13,064 bases of DNA from CAZWRN01 sp964446685 (GCA_964446685.1 CAYUPO010000026.1:1-13064), one strand, 5' to 3'; positions 1 to 6,862 are shown, counted from the stretch's first letter. Numbers and translations: made by a program. The notes: generated from the sequence alone by a model not told the origin.

Positions 1-555
1 TTCTACTTTAGTTCCCCTGTTTTTACCAACTATTACAGTAATATTTCTACCTTCTCGTTTTGGTTCTCTTTCAATAGCCAATTTATCACCCATTTGTTCA
101 ATAATTCTATTAATTAAAGTAAAACCCTGATCAATATGTGCCATTTCGCGTCCTTTAAACTTCACCCGAAACATCACTTTATTGTTGTCTGCCAAAAACT
201 CCTCCACTCTTCGCAAACGAGTCTGCAAATCATGTTCAGCAATCCGTGGAGTCAGCCAAATCTCTTTTAACTCAACTTCTTTAGCATTTTTCTTGGCGGC
301 TTGTTCTTTTTTACTTTCCTCATAGCGAAACTTCTGAAACTCAACGATCCTGGCAACTGGTGGTTTAGCTTGTGCAGCTATTTCTACCAGATCCAAACCC
401 TGTTCCTGAGCCAATGCCATCGCCGCTTCTTTCGTCATTACCCCCAAATTTTCACCTTTACTATCTACAACCCGGTACTCCCCGGGCGGCAGGTTGTGGT
501 TCGTTCGGTAATATTTACCTTGCGGTTTATGCTGATATGGCTTTCGTCCTGCTAT
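1..555 (-). CDS. infC: Translation initiation factor IF-3 (3' end cut by window edge), probable AUA start
   Basis: IF-3 binds the 30S subunit, prevents 50S joining and discriminates against non-canonical start codons and initiator mismatches. I read 185 codons without a stop on the minus strand. The N-domain shows NHNLPPGEYRVVD, GENLGVM and GLDLVEIAAQAKPP. A Lys-rich linker follows, then the C-domain with KEIWLTPRIAEHD, FKGREMAH and EPKREGRNITVIVG. Nearly the whole family length is present; only the tail is missing. The start is deduced: an in-frame UAA lies at 559-561, and no ATG, GTG or TTG occurs before the N-domain core. GGAGG (565-569) sits 9 nt ahead of an AUA codon at 553-555, giving an MAGRKPYQHKPQG-type N-terminus. 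Non-canonical infC starts (AUU in E. coli) support IF-3 autoregulation, so AUA fits. The gene follows thrS by 69 nt, the common thrS-infC order, where rpmI and rplT would be expected next. Confidence 0.93.
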   Translation of the reverse strand, partial: MAGRKPYQHKPQGKYYRTNHNLPPGEYRVVDSKGENLGVMTKEAAMALAQEQGLDLVEIAAQAKPPVARIVEFQKFRYEESKKEQAAKKNAKEVELKEIWLTPRIAEHDLQTRLRRVEEFLADNNKVMFRVKFKGREMAHIDQGFTLINRIIEQMGDKLAIEREPKREGRNITVIVGKNRGTKVE

Positions 556-564
556 AAGTTAATG

Positions 565-569
565 CCTCC
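565..569 (-). promoter_or_regulatory. Strong Shine-Dalgarno of infC
   Basis: On the minus strand GGAGG is followed after 9 nt by AUA (553-555). It is the clearest Shine-Dalgarno in the window and fixes the start of infC at a non-canonical codon. The next in-frame canonical codon (TTG, then ATG) lies inside the conserved N-domain. Confidence 0.75.
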
Positions 570-603
570 AAAAAAATGTCACTCCGCACTAGGTCGAAAT
601 GAC
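570..603 (-). terminator. Hairpin plus U7 tract between thrS and infC, repeat-derived
   Basis: On the minus strand GUCAUUUCG pairs with CGGAGUGAC (9 bp, two G-U) around an 8-nt loop, followed by A and seven U. It has the form of an intrinsic terminator and would separate thrS from infC at least partly. The left arm shares GTCATTTCGA with the inverted-repeat element at 3221-3366, so it looks like a fragment of a dispersed repeat. The infC Shine-Dalgarno follows the U tract at once, so the hairpin could also act as an attenuator of infC. Confidence 0.5.
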
Positions 604-612
604 TTATAAGCT

Positions 613-641
613 ATTCTAACAGAATTAGCCTCGATTGGCAA
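613..641 (-). promoter_or_regulatory. Candidate sigma70 promoter for infC inside the thrS 3' end
   Basis: On the minus strand TTGCCA (636-641), a 17-nt spacer, and TAGAAT (613-618). Each box differs from consensus at one position. The predicted start is near 606, just before the hairpin, giving infC a leader of about 50 nt independent of the T-box upstream of thrS. Confidence 0.5.
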
Positions 642-2397
642 TCTCCAGCTTTAGATCTGTCAGAAACTTATCAAACTCAATATTATTGATATTTTCACCG
701 CTTCTTTTGCGGATCGAAACAGATCCGGCTTCTACTTCATTATCACCAACAACAATCATATATGGCACTTTCTGAGTCTGCGCATCCCGGATTTTAGCCT
801 GCATTTTTTCACTTCTTGAGTCAAGTTCCACCCGGATACCGGCAGCCAATAACTGCTTTGCTAATTTTTGACCATACTCAGCATGTCTATCTGCAATCGG
901 AATTATCACCACCTGGGTAGGAGACAACCAGGTCGGAAATGCTCCGGCATGATACTCAATTAAAAAGGCCATCACCCGCTCAAGTGCCCCTATAGAAGAA
1001 CGATGAATGACCACTGCCTCTTCTTCTTTTCCTTCTTCATTCAGGAAATTGAGTTTAAATCTTTTCGGCATTACAAAATCATATTGGACTGTAAAAGCGG
1101 TATCTTCCTTACCGGCGACATTTTTCATCTGAATATCAATTTTTGGTCCATAAAAAGCCGCCTCAGCTTCTGCTTCGACAAATGGCGCATTTCTTTTCTT
1201 TAACACACTTCGCAATACTTCTTCAGCTTCATTCCAGGCCTTGTCATCTTTGAAGTATTTATTTTCATCAGATCTGTCTCCCAAAGAGAGTCTGTAGGAG
1301 TAATTTTCTTCAGGTTTTAGACCAAAAACTCCGGCAACATATTCAATTAGATCCAGCACTTCTTCCAACATCTGCTCAGCCTGGGATTTTCTAGCAATAA
1401 TATGTGCATCTGCCAAAGTAAACGCTCTGACTCGCATTAATCCAGTCAGCTCACCTGATTTTTCATAGCGGTATAAATTGGCCAGTTCGGCATATCTGAC
1501 AGGAGATTCTTTATAACTTCTTGGTTTACTCAAAAACAGCTCAAAATGATGCGGACAGGTCATTGGACGCAGCATAAACTGCTCATTATCAATTGTAATT
1601 GGCGCATACATCGAATCTTTGTAGTAAGGATAATGACCTGATTTTTCATACAGATCTATTTTTGCCAAATCCGGCGTAAAAACATGCAAATAGCCTCTTT
1701 TTAACTCTTCATCAACAATAAATCTCTCCAGTTCACGTCTGATGGTCGCTCCTTTGGGCGTCAAAAGAGGTAACCCTTTGCCTACAACATCAGAAAAAAC
1801 AAACAAATCAAGTTCCTGCCCCAGTTTCCGGTGATCTCTTTTTTTAGCTTCTTCAAGCAAAACTAAATGTTTCTCCAACTCTTCTTTACTGGAAAAAGCA
1901 GTTCCATAAATCCGGGTTAGCATTTTGTTTTTTTCATCTCCCCGCCAATACGCTCCAGCTACACTTAGAAGTTTAAAATCCCCAATCTCTTCTTTTGGAT
2001 TTTCACTATGCCCACCTTTACATAAATCAGAATAAAATACCTTTCCTTCACTATCCAGCGAATCATAAACAGTCAAAGTCTGACCTTCACCACTAAACTG
2101 TTCAATCAGCTCTAACTTGTATGGATTGTCTTTGTAAAATTCCTTAGCTTCCTGGACAGAAACTTCTCTACCCCTGATCTCAGTCCATTTTTTCTTCATC
2201 TCCCGCATCTTATTTTCAATTCGTGTCAAATCCTGCTCAGTTACCACCTGCTGACCAAAATCAAAATCATAATAAAATCCACTCTCAATCGAGGGACCAA
2301 TAGTCCGCTTAGCTTCCGGATAAATCTCCATCACCGCCGCAGCCAAAAGATGAGCAGCTGAGTGTCTTAAATTGTTTAATTGTTGTTGTTTATCCAT
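625..2397 (-). CDS. thrS: Threonine--tRNA ligase lacking the TGS domain
   Basis: Charges tRNA-Thr with threonine in the cytoplasm. The 590-residue protein begins directly at the editing domain: H12xxxH16 (HSAAH) and C126xxxH130 (CKGGH) form the expected editing/zinc-like cluster. The class II core follows, with the catalytic zinc ligands C281 (MTCPHH), H332 (DAHII) and H465 (HRSSIG), motif 2 around RYEKSGELTGLMRVRAF, and motif 3 in HRSSIGALERVM. A C-terminal anticodon-binding domain runs from about residue 490. The N-terminal TGS domain of E. coli-type ThrRS (about 60 residues) is absent, as I recall for CPR enzymes. The gene lies 9 nt after the stop of a small ORF and downstream of a T-box leader, so it is probably induced by uncharged tRNA-Thr. 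The Shine-Dalgarno is weak. Confidence 0.97.
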   Translation of the reverse strand: MDKQQQLNNLRHSAAHLLAAAVMEIYPEAKRTIGPSIESGFYYDFDFGQQVVTEQDLTRIENKMREMKKKWTEIRGREVSVQEAKEFYKDNPYKLELIEQFSGEGQTLTVYDSLDSEGKVFYSDLCKGGHSENPKEEIGDFKLLSVAGAYWRGDEKNKMLTRIYGTAFSSKEELEKHLVLLEEAKKRDHRKLGQELDLFVFSDVVGKGLPLLTPKGATIRRELERFIVDEELKRGYLHVFTPDLAKIDLYEKSGHYPYYKDSMYAPITIDNEQFMLRPMTCPHHFELFLSKPRSYKESPVRYAELANLYRYEKSGELTGLMRVRAFTLADAHIIARKSQAEQMLEEVLDLIEYVAGVFGLKPEENYSYRLSLGDRSDENKYFKDDKAWNEAEEVLRSVLKKRNAPFVEAEAEAAFYGPKIDIQMKNVAGKEDTAFTVQYDFVMPKRFKLNFLNEEGKEEEAVVIHRSSIGALERVMAFLIEYHAGAFPTWLSPTQVVIIPIADRHAEYGQKLAKQLLAAGIRVELDSRSEKMQAKIRDAQTQKVPYMIVVGDNEVEAGSVSIRKRSGENINNIEFDKFLTDLKLEIANRG

Positions 2398-2406
2398 ATT
2401 ATTAAT

Positions 2407-2703
2407 CTATTCCCATCTTCTCCGTGCAATATATTTATGTATATTAACTGGGATTGACTGTCTTCTATCAATACCTAATATACTGCTTGCCGCTGATTTA
2501 AATCGGTCTAATATTCTTTTTTTTCTAAACGTTCTATCTTCCCGAACCTCTAGCACTACTATACCACTCTCTCTTAACCTACTTGCTCTTTCTTCATCTG
2601 ATTCCCGATAAACAAGCCCCTCAGATTTAACAGGTAATCCCATCATTCTTCTTTGCCTGCCATCGGCTGTATATTCAAATGGAAATTCGATAATTCTTGA
2701 CAT
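2407..2703 (-). CDS. Hypothetical basic protein, 98 aa, between T-box leader and thrS
   Basis: I do not recognise this protein. It starts MSRIIEFPFEYTADG, has an Arg/Glu-rich middle (YRESDEERASRLRESG) and a basic C-terminus ending RRRWE. There is no signal peptide or membrane segment. The frame stays open upstream to a GTG at 2785-2787, but that GTG lies inside the T-box motif and the extra 28 codons would be the terminator hairpin, so I chose the ATG at 2701-2703. Its Shine-Dalgarno is poor (AGG 10 nt upstream). Only 9 nt separate it from thrS, so the two are very likely co-transcribed and possibly translationally coupled. It contains just two threonines, so it could be made when threonine is scarce. 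It does not resemble a split-off TGS domain. Confidence 0.6.
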   Translation of the reverse strand: MSRIIEFPFEYTADGRQRRMMGLPVKSEGLVYRESDEERASRLRESGIVVLEVREDRTFRKKRILDRFKSAASSILGIDRRQSIPVNIHKYIARRRWE

Positions 2704-2865
2704 GCAGTTATTACCTATTAATCCACAAAAAAAGTCCCTCAAAATCGCTGTTGCGACTTCAGGGACTCCAGTAAGAAGTGGTTCCACCCTTTATTATTCT
2801 TTTTGATTGCAACGTCAATTCTAACGGAAAACTCCCAGATTGGTGAAGTCTGTTCAACGTTTACT
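2704..2865 (-). promoter_or_regulatory. T-box leader (tRNA-Thr sensing) upstream of thrS operon
   Basis: The leader RNA carries the T-box core AGGGTGGAACCAC (2778-2790). AGGG pairs with CCCU (2761-2764) and ACUUC with GGAGU around the 7-nt bulge UGGAACC, the canonical antiterminator. The same CCCU strand is used by the competing terminator at 2727-2767. UGGA in the bulge would pair with a tRNA acceptor end UCCA. Upstream, AACGUUGA (2854-2861) pairs with UUGACGUU (2811-2818). This encloses a hairpin CAGA/UCUG whose 9-nt loop holds ACC (2842-2844), a threonine codon followed by A and the best specifier candidate. Only about 75 nt separate the predicted start site from the T-box motif, so Stem I must be much shorter than usual. 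Confidence 0.85.
2727..2767 (-). terminator. T-box intrinsic terminator
   Basis: On the minus strand AGTCCCT (2761-2767) pairs with AGGGACT (2733-2739). An inner TCGC/GCGA helix lies on an AACA loop, and a run of T follows (2727-2732). The 5' arm overlaps the antiterminator strand, so the two structures are mutually exclusive. Confidence 0.85.
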
Positions 2866-2870
2866 AGACA

Positions 2871-2899
2871 ATTGTATGCCCAAAGCTAAATCTAGTCAA
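2871..2899 (-). promoter_or_regulatory. Sigma70 promoter of the thrS operon
   Basis: On the minus strand TTGACT (2894-2899), a 17-nt spacer, and TACAAT (2871-2876). The predicted transcription start is near 2864-2865, just before the T-box leader. It lies immediately downstream of the stop codon of the neighbouring small gene. Confidence 0.75.
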
Positions 2900-2916
2900 C
2901 CCCAAACTCTGGTCAC

Positions 2917-3117
2917 TCATTTACTAAATATCTGTCCCACCACATCTCCCCAGCCAATAAATTTAGAAAAACCAACAATAATACCCACAATCACAGAAGC
3001 TCCTATTACTGTCCCCAAACCCCAGGCAATCCCTCCCAAAAAATTACCCACCACAATATCTTTTTTCTTCATATAACTATTCGCGGTCAAATGCCGTTCA
3101 ATTTGTTTGGTTGACAT
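2917..3117 (-). CDS. Small membrane protein, DUF5665-like
   Basis: A 66-residue protein. A polar N-terminus (MSTKQIERHLTANSYMKKKD) is followed by a glycine-rich hydrophobic stretch with two close membrane segments around GIAWGLGTVIGASVIVGII and FIGWGDVVGQIF. The GxxxGLGTxxG pattern recalls the DUF5665 family, whose function is unknown to me. I chose the ATG at 3115-3117, which has GGA three nt upstream; a TTG at 3145-3147 would add ten residues and is less likely. It ends 18 nt before the thrS promoter and probably forms its own unit. A TTGACA (3149-3154) and TACACT (3124-3129) pair might be its promoter, but the 19-nt spacing is long. Confidence 0.6.
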   Translation of the reverse strand: MSTKQIERHLTANSYMKKKDIVVGNFLGGIAWGLGTVIGASVIVGIIVGFSKFIGWGDVVGQIFSK

Positions 3118-3220
3118 ACTTCCAGTGTAACAAGTTTTATGAGTCAAGTGTCAAGCAAGAAATAAATAAGTAAACTAAAAGCTAACGACTTATCTCCCTA
3201 TGATTACTAACTTCTCTTCC

Positions 3221-3366
3221 CTGTCATTTCGAGCGAGGAGCGACCCGTCCACATCGTTTCACGAAGTGATACGGGTGGAGAAATCTGTCGAAAACAAAGA
3301 TCAAACTTCGCTAGGAATTAACCTGATTCAAATCATGAGATCTCTCGACTTCGCTCGAGATGACAG
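3221..3366. repeat. MITE-like element with terminal inverted repeats
   Basis: The left end CTGTCATTTCGAGCGAGG and the right end CTTCGCTCGAGATGACAG are inverted repeats of 18 bp (16 matching). Internal palindromes include TCAC-GAA-GTGA, ACCCGT/ACGGGT and TCTCGA/TCGAGA. There is no coding capacity beyond chance. The internal motif TTCGCTAGGAATTAAC recurs nearly unchanged in the repeat at 11121-11253 (TTCGCTAGGAACTAAC), so the elements are modular relatives. It lies in the 366-bp gap (3118-3483) before tRNA-Val. Outside it I see only AT-rich DNA, a further AGGAATTAACT copy near 3413, and the tRNA promoter. Confidence 0.7.
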
Positions 3367-3443
3367 AGTATTAATTCCTGCTTCGAACGAATTTGAGATG
3401 GTGAGACAAATCAGGAATTAACTAATTTTAAAACACCCTTTCC

Positions 3444-3472
3444 TTGAATTACCCCAGCATTTGGAGTAAAAT
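3444..3472 (+). promoter_or_regulatory. Promoter of tRNA-Val
   Basis: TTGAAT (3444-3449), a 17-nt spacer, and TAAAAT (3467-3472). The gap from the -10 box to the first tRNA base is 11 nt, putting the transcription start about 5 nt ahead of the tRNA. Confidence 0.75.
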
Positions 3473-3483
3473 TTGCCCTATAC

Positions 3484-3558
3484 GAACAGTTAGCTCAGTG
3501 GTAGAGCGTCTCTTTGACGTAGAGAAGGCCAGGGGTTCAAGTCCCTTACTGTTCACCA
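3484..3558 (+). tRNA. tRNA-Val (GAC), CCA encoded
   Basis: A full cloverleaf can be drawn. The acceptor is GAACAGT/ACTGTTC. The D stem is GCTC/GAGC with GTGG in the loop. The anticodon stem is TCTCT/AGAGA with loop TTGACGT and anticodon GAC (3516-3518). The variable loop is AGGCC, and the T arm is AGGGG/CCCTT with loop TTCAAGT. The discriminator is A3555 and CCA follows at 3556-3558. A CDS begins 4 nt further on. Confidence 0.95.
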
Positions 3559-3562
3559 TTAA

Positions 3563-4201
3563 ATGAAGCAATCAACTCTAGAAGTTTTTTTGGATCTCGA
3601 TCCAGAAGGTGATATTACTGAAGAATCTGCTGCTTCTGCAGTTCTCGACAAATTTCAACCAATAATTTCATCAATCGGCAAAAGAAAAAAACAAATAAAT
3701 AATTATGGTGTATTCTACGATACTCTCAGCGTAGCGATGTATGATCAAGCAAAAGATTTGTTTTGTTTAGGATACTTTGTTCCAACAATAACTATATGCA
3801 GATCAACTGCCGAGTATTTAGCGTACGAAATTTTTTATGAAGAAATAGACTTAGAGGGTAATTCAGAAGTTATTTCATCAGTAGCGGAAAATCTTGACTT
3901 TCGTAAAATTGTCAATGAATTTCTTTACAATCCATCGAAAAATTTTAAAATAATTGATAAAGAAAGTTGTGATTTATTTAATAAATTATATAGTTTAGGA
4001 AATATCTGGATACATCCAAGAAGACCTGAAAAAAGTCTAGTAATTGAGGCCGAAGCATTAAAAGCGATACATATCCTTGGTAAACTGTTTTCATCACTTC
4101 GAAATGTTATGAAAGATTACGAAGTTAAAAATGGGATACTCAAAAAAACGCCAAACGGGAGAATAAAAAAAAGAGCAATTAGGTTAGGTGCAGGAAGATA
4201 A
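3563..4201 (+). CDS. Hypothetical protein, possibly DUF4145-like, abutting tRNA-Val
   Basis: A 212-residue soluble, mainly helical protein. The pattern GYFVPTITICRSTAEYLAYEIF (residues about 70-91) and the later LYSLGNIWIHPRR with an Ala-rich helix resemble the DUF4145 domain, often found in defence or mobile contexts. The family call is tentative and the function unknown. It is the only recognised plus-strand CDS and starts 4 nt after the encoded CCA of tRNA-Val, with no Shine-Dalgarno and no promoter of its own. It would have to be made from the tRNA transcript, probably as a near-leaderless mRNA after tRNA 3' processing. It is more AT-rich than its neighbours (two 60-base samples, 3661-3720 and 3961-4020, each have 14 G/C). 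Position and composition suggest recent acquisition at the tRNA. It converges on the hydrolase gene with a 17-nt gap and no clear terminator. Confidence 0.7.
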   Translation: MKQSTLEVFLDLDPEGDITEESAASAVLDKFQPIISSIGKRKKQINNYGVFYDTLSVAMYDQAKDLFCLGYFVPTITICRSTAEYLAYEIFYEEIDLEGNSEVISSVAENLDFRKIVNEFLYNPSKNFKIIDKESCDLFNKLYSLGNIWIHPRRPEKSLVIEAEALKAIHILGKLFSSLRNVMKDYEVKNGILKKTPNGRIKKRAIRLGAGR

Positions 4202-4218
4202 AGCCATTTTGCTTATAA

Positions 4219-5070
4219 CTAATTAGTAATAAAAGTCTTAAGTATTTGCGCTAACTTACTTTCATGATCTCTAAATCCATGTTGAGCACCATTAACTATC
4301 TCTACATGAGTTTTGGAATTTTTAATCTCCTCCACTCTTTTAACCCAATTTTCTACTGAACCATAAGTTTTTTGCAAACCGGTGTCTGCGTCTCCGTAAA
4401 CTAATAGCATTGGGATTTTAATTTGTCCCAGCAACGCACCATCTTCTCTATCTCCATAAATATCCGCCGGACCACCGGGGGCACAGATGGAAATATATGT
4501 TTTGGCTGAAATTGGAGTTTTTTGTGACCAGATTCTTCCTTCTACAAGCTCATCACCTTTGCCTTCTGCCACCATTTTCCGGGCTCTTTCAAGGTAATCT
4601 ACATGATTTGCATCAGCCTCTCCCCAGTGAACCATGTCGGTTGGTGCGATCAGTATGGCAGCACTTATCTCACTTTGAACTTTATTTATCAGATAATTAA
4701 CTACTTTGATACATCCAAGTGAATGTCCCTGCAATATTATTTTTGTTTTACCCAGTGATTTCAAATATTCTATAGCACCTGCAATATCATGAATACTTTC
4801 TTCAATCAGTTCAAAACAACTTCCTGATTGCTTCGATCCATCCCCCTGTCTAAAATCTGTCATAACGCCCCTGCCTCTATTATCAAAGCTAAAAAAAGTC
4901 AGAGAATGTTTAGTGTACATCTCACGCAGATTGTCTAAGAAATAATTTTCATACCCATTACCGGACATTCCATGCATATGCAAAACAGCAGTGTCACCTG
5001 CAACTTCACTCAGCCAGCCCTGAAGTTCAACAGTATCAGTAGCTTTAAAACGAACAAATGTTAGATTCAT
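4219..5070 (-). CDS. Alpha/beta hydrolase (esterase/peptidase-like)
   Basis: A 283-residue single-domain alpha/beta hydrolase. The oxyanion segment is HMHGMSG (31-37). The nucleophile elbow is GHSLG with Ser117. The acid is probably Asp227 in YGDADTG, and the base His264 in AQHGF, so the triad is complete and in order. It has no signal peptide and is presumably cytoplasmic. The 'SFDNRGRG' segment is typical of serine aminopeptidase/Hydrolase_4-type or DUF1749-like enzymes; the substrate cannot be told. The start ATG lies 22 nt after the glycosyltransferase stop, so the two probably form an operon. Confidence 0.85.
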   Translation of the reverse strand: MNLTFVRFKATDTVELQGWLSEVAGDTAVLHMHGMSGNGYENYFLDNLREMYTKHSLTFFSFDNRGRGVMTDFRQGDGSKQSGSCFELIEESIHDIAGAIEYLKSLGKTKIILQGHSLGCIKVVNYLINKVQSEISAAILIAPTDMVHWGEADANHVDYLERARKMVAEGKGDELVEGRIWSQKTPISAKTYISICAPGGPADIYGDREDGALLGQIKIPMLLVYGDADTGLQKTYGSVENWVKRVEEIKNSKTHVEIVNGAQHGFRDHESKLAQILKTFITN

Positions 5071-5092
5071 ACTCAGATTATACAGAATTTAT

Positions 5093-6856
5093 TTACCAAT
5101 ATCTGTTTTCTTCCTTAGCAAAAACTCCTGTTGGATATCTGGCATCACCTTCTACCATGTAGTTGAGCATAAATGGCAGCTCTTCTTTAGCTTGTTTTTC
5201 CACAGGAAGTGCTTCAAATTTTAACATTGTAAAAGCCGGGATCAGATCACCAAATCTGACTACTTTTAAAACTTTGGCATTCCGGGGAATCTCCAGACCT
5301 TTGCAAACATACAAGACATTTTCCCGACCAATTTTCGGGCAATTGCTTTGCATATTAAAGATTATATTATCCAGACTTTTGACCCGGTCCCATTGCTGCA
5401 CTGAAGTAGGAATGATTTCGGCTCTACTCAAAAAATCCTGAGGCGGTATTTGTTTGCGGTAAAGAAAATGAATATAAGGACTGACAGGCATTACCACTTT
5501 GTCGTAGTTACCTTTCTCCTGCCAGACATATTCCACCATCTCCTGATAACCCTGATCGGATCCATAAGGCTGGTGTACTGCTTTAACTTTGAAAAAGTTG
5601 ACCAGAAAAAATGAAAAGAAATACAAATAGCCCCCCACTATTAAAAATATTACCAGGTGTTTGAGATATCCTTTATTTTTTATATTATCCAGCAAAAAAC
5701 TAAGTCCGATTGCAACAGTAATGACAAATCCAGCTAAACCAATCACCTGCCTTTGAGCACTTGGAGTTTCGATTGACGCTGCAGCAGGCAGTGGACTTGC
5801 CAGCAAAATAAACAATAAAATCATTCGGGGAAAAGTCGGTTTAGTTATAAACAGGGCTAAACCTATCAGCAAAAACAATCCATCCAAGACATACAACACA
5901 CCCATATTTGGCACCGAGTTTAGTTGAACGATATCTCCTTGTATAAACAGATAGTTAGGCGAAAAATGGGACAAATATCTTCCTCCAATCTCCCACCCCA
6001 GCAAAGTCAGTTTATTAAAAAATATCCGGGTCACAATTGGTGGTACCGGATCTCCCAATCCCATCTCTCTGGCAGTTTCTGTCATTAATTTTTCTCTTCC
6101 GGCACTATTATTAAAAACAGACAATCCTTCTGCCCTAGCCCGGCTTTCCCAAGGAATCAAAGAAGCTCCTGTCAGTACAATTATCATAACTCCAAAAACC
6201 AGCAATTTTTTCCAGACAGGTGAAAAGTCCTTAGCCTTTCGGTTAAATATTATGTACAGAGAGAGAAGCCCTAAAAAGCCTGGAATAAACACTCTGGCGG
6301 ACTGATGAGTAAAGATAGCAATCAAAAAAAATAAACCAGCTATTGCCAGGTTTTTAACTATTCTTTTATGATCCAGCAAACCTGAAACAACAAAATAAAT
6401 CCCCGTAGTGGCTAAAAACAATGCAACATTGGAAAGTGAAGCAGTTCTGGAATAAATCAAACTCCAAGGTGAGATAGCTGTAAATAAAGCTGCTATCAAA
6501 GCTGTTCTGCGTTCATTAGTTAGTAATTCTGTTAATTTATAAATAACTCCTATTAAAAGAACACCCGACAAAGCCGATAAAAATCGGGTCATAAAATCGT
6601 TCATCCCAAAAATAGCTACAAAAGGAGCACTTAGATAGTTGTAAACCGGGTATTTATAGTCACCTGCGGAGGGAAAATATAGCGGAAAAGAGTTACCAAA
6701 TTCATCTGTCCCAAAATGAGCAATGCTCCAGGAATTATAACCATGAGCAGCCTCATCACCATTGATCGGAAAAGGCAACGAACCGAGATAGACAAAACGA
6801 AGAAGAAAACCCAGAATAAAAATTGCGATAAGAGGAAACCACCAGTTAATCTTCAC
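5093..6856 (-). CDS. Polytopic membrane glycosyltransferase, PMT/ArnT (GT39/GT83-like) family
   Basis: A 587-residue protein with about a dozen hydrophobic segments, the first at residues 5-25. A short extracytoplasmic loop follows with the acidic motif NGDEAAHGYNSW (Asp34-Glu35), the usual catalytic position in PMT_2/ArnT enzymes, which transfer a sugar from a polyprenyl phosphate to a protein or lipid on the outer face of the membrane. The loop also has DYKYPVYNYLSAP, another family hallmark. A soluble C-terminal domain of about 170 residues follows the last helix (QEMVEYVWQEKGNYDKVV onward). The start is GTG at 6854-6856, with no Shine-Dalgarno. A TATAAT six bases upstream implies a leaderless mRNA. 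Acceptor and donor cannot be predicted. Confidence 0.85.
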   Translation of the reverse strand: MKINWWFPLIAIFILGFLLRFVYLGSLPFPINGDEAAHGYNSWSIAHFGTDEFGNSFPLYFPSAGDYKYPVYNYLSAPFVAIFGMNDFMTRFLSALSGVLLIGVIYKLTELLTNERRTALIAALFTAISPWSLIYSRTASLSNVALFLATTGIYFVVSGLLDHKRIVKNLAIAGLFFLIAIFTHQSARVFIPGFLGLLSLYIIFNRKAKDFSPVWKKLLVFGVMIIVLTGASLIPWESRARAEGLSVFNNSAGREKLMTETAREMGLGDPVPPIVTRIFFNKLTLLGWEIGGRYLSHFSPNYLFIQGDIVQLNSVPNMGVLYVLDGLFLLIGLALFITKPTFPRMILLFILLASPLPAAASIETPSAQRQVIGLAGFVITVAIGLSFLLDNIKNKGYLKHLVIFLIVGGYLYFFSFFLVNFFKVKAVHQPYGSDQGYQEMVEYVWQEKGNYDKVVMPVSPYIHFLYRKQIPPQDFLSRAEIIPTSVQQWDRVKSLDNIIFNMQSNCPKIGRENVLYVCKGLEIPRNAKVLKVVRFGDLIPAFTMLKFEALPVEKQAKEELPFMLNYMVEGDARYPTGVFAKEENRYW

Positions 6857-6862
6857 TCAACA

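Noticed and set aside
301..609. Plus-strand open frames opposite infC
   Set aside because: They lie antisense to a clearly conserved IF-3 frame and have no recognisable protein features.
2701..2787. GTG-initiated extension making the small ORF 126 residues
   Set aside because: The GTG is inside the T-box motif and the extra codons are the antiterminator/terminator; the ATG at 2701-2703 is the plausible start.
2840..3076. Plus-strand 78-codon frame
   Set aside because: Antisense to the DUF5665-like gene and the T-box promoter/leader; Pro/Thr-rich as expected for an antisense shadow.
3221..3420. CRISPR array
   Set aside because: The repeats are inverted, not regularly spaced direct repeats, and there are no cas genes.
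3200..3421. Plus-strand 73-codon frame
   Set aside because: It consists almost entirely of the inverted-repeat element.
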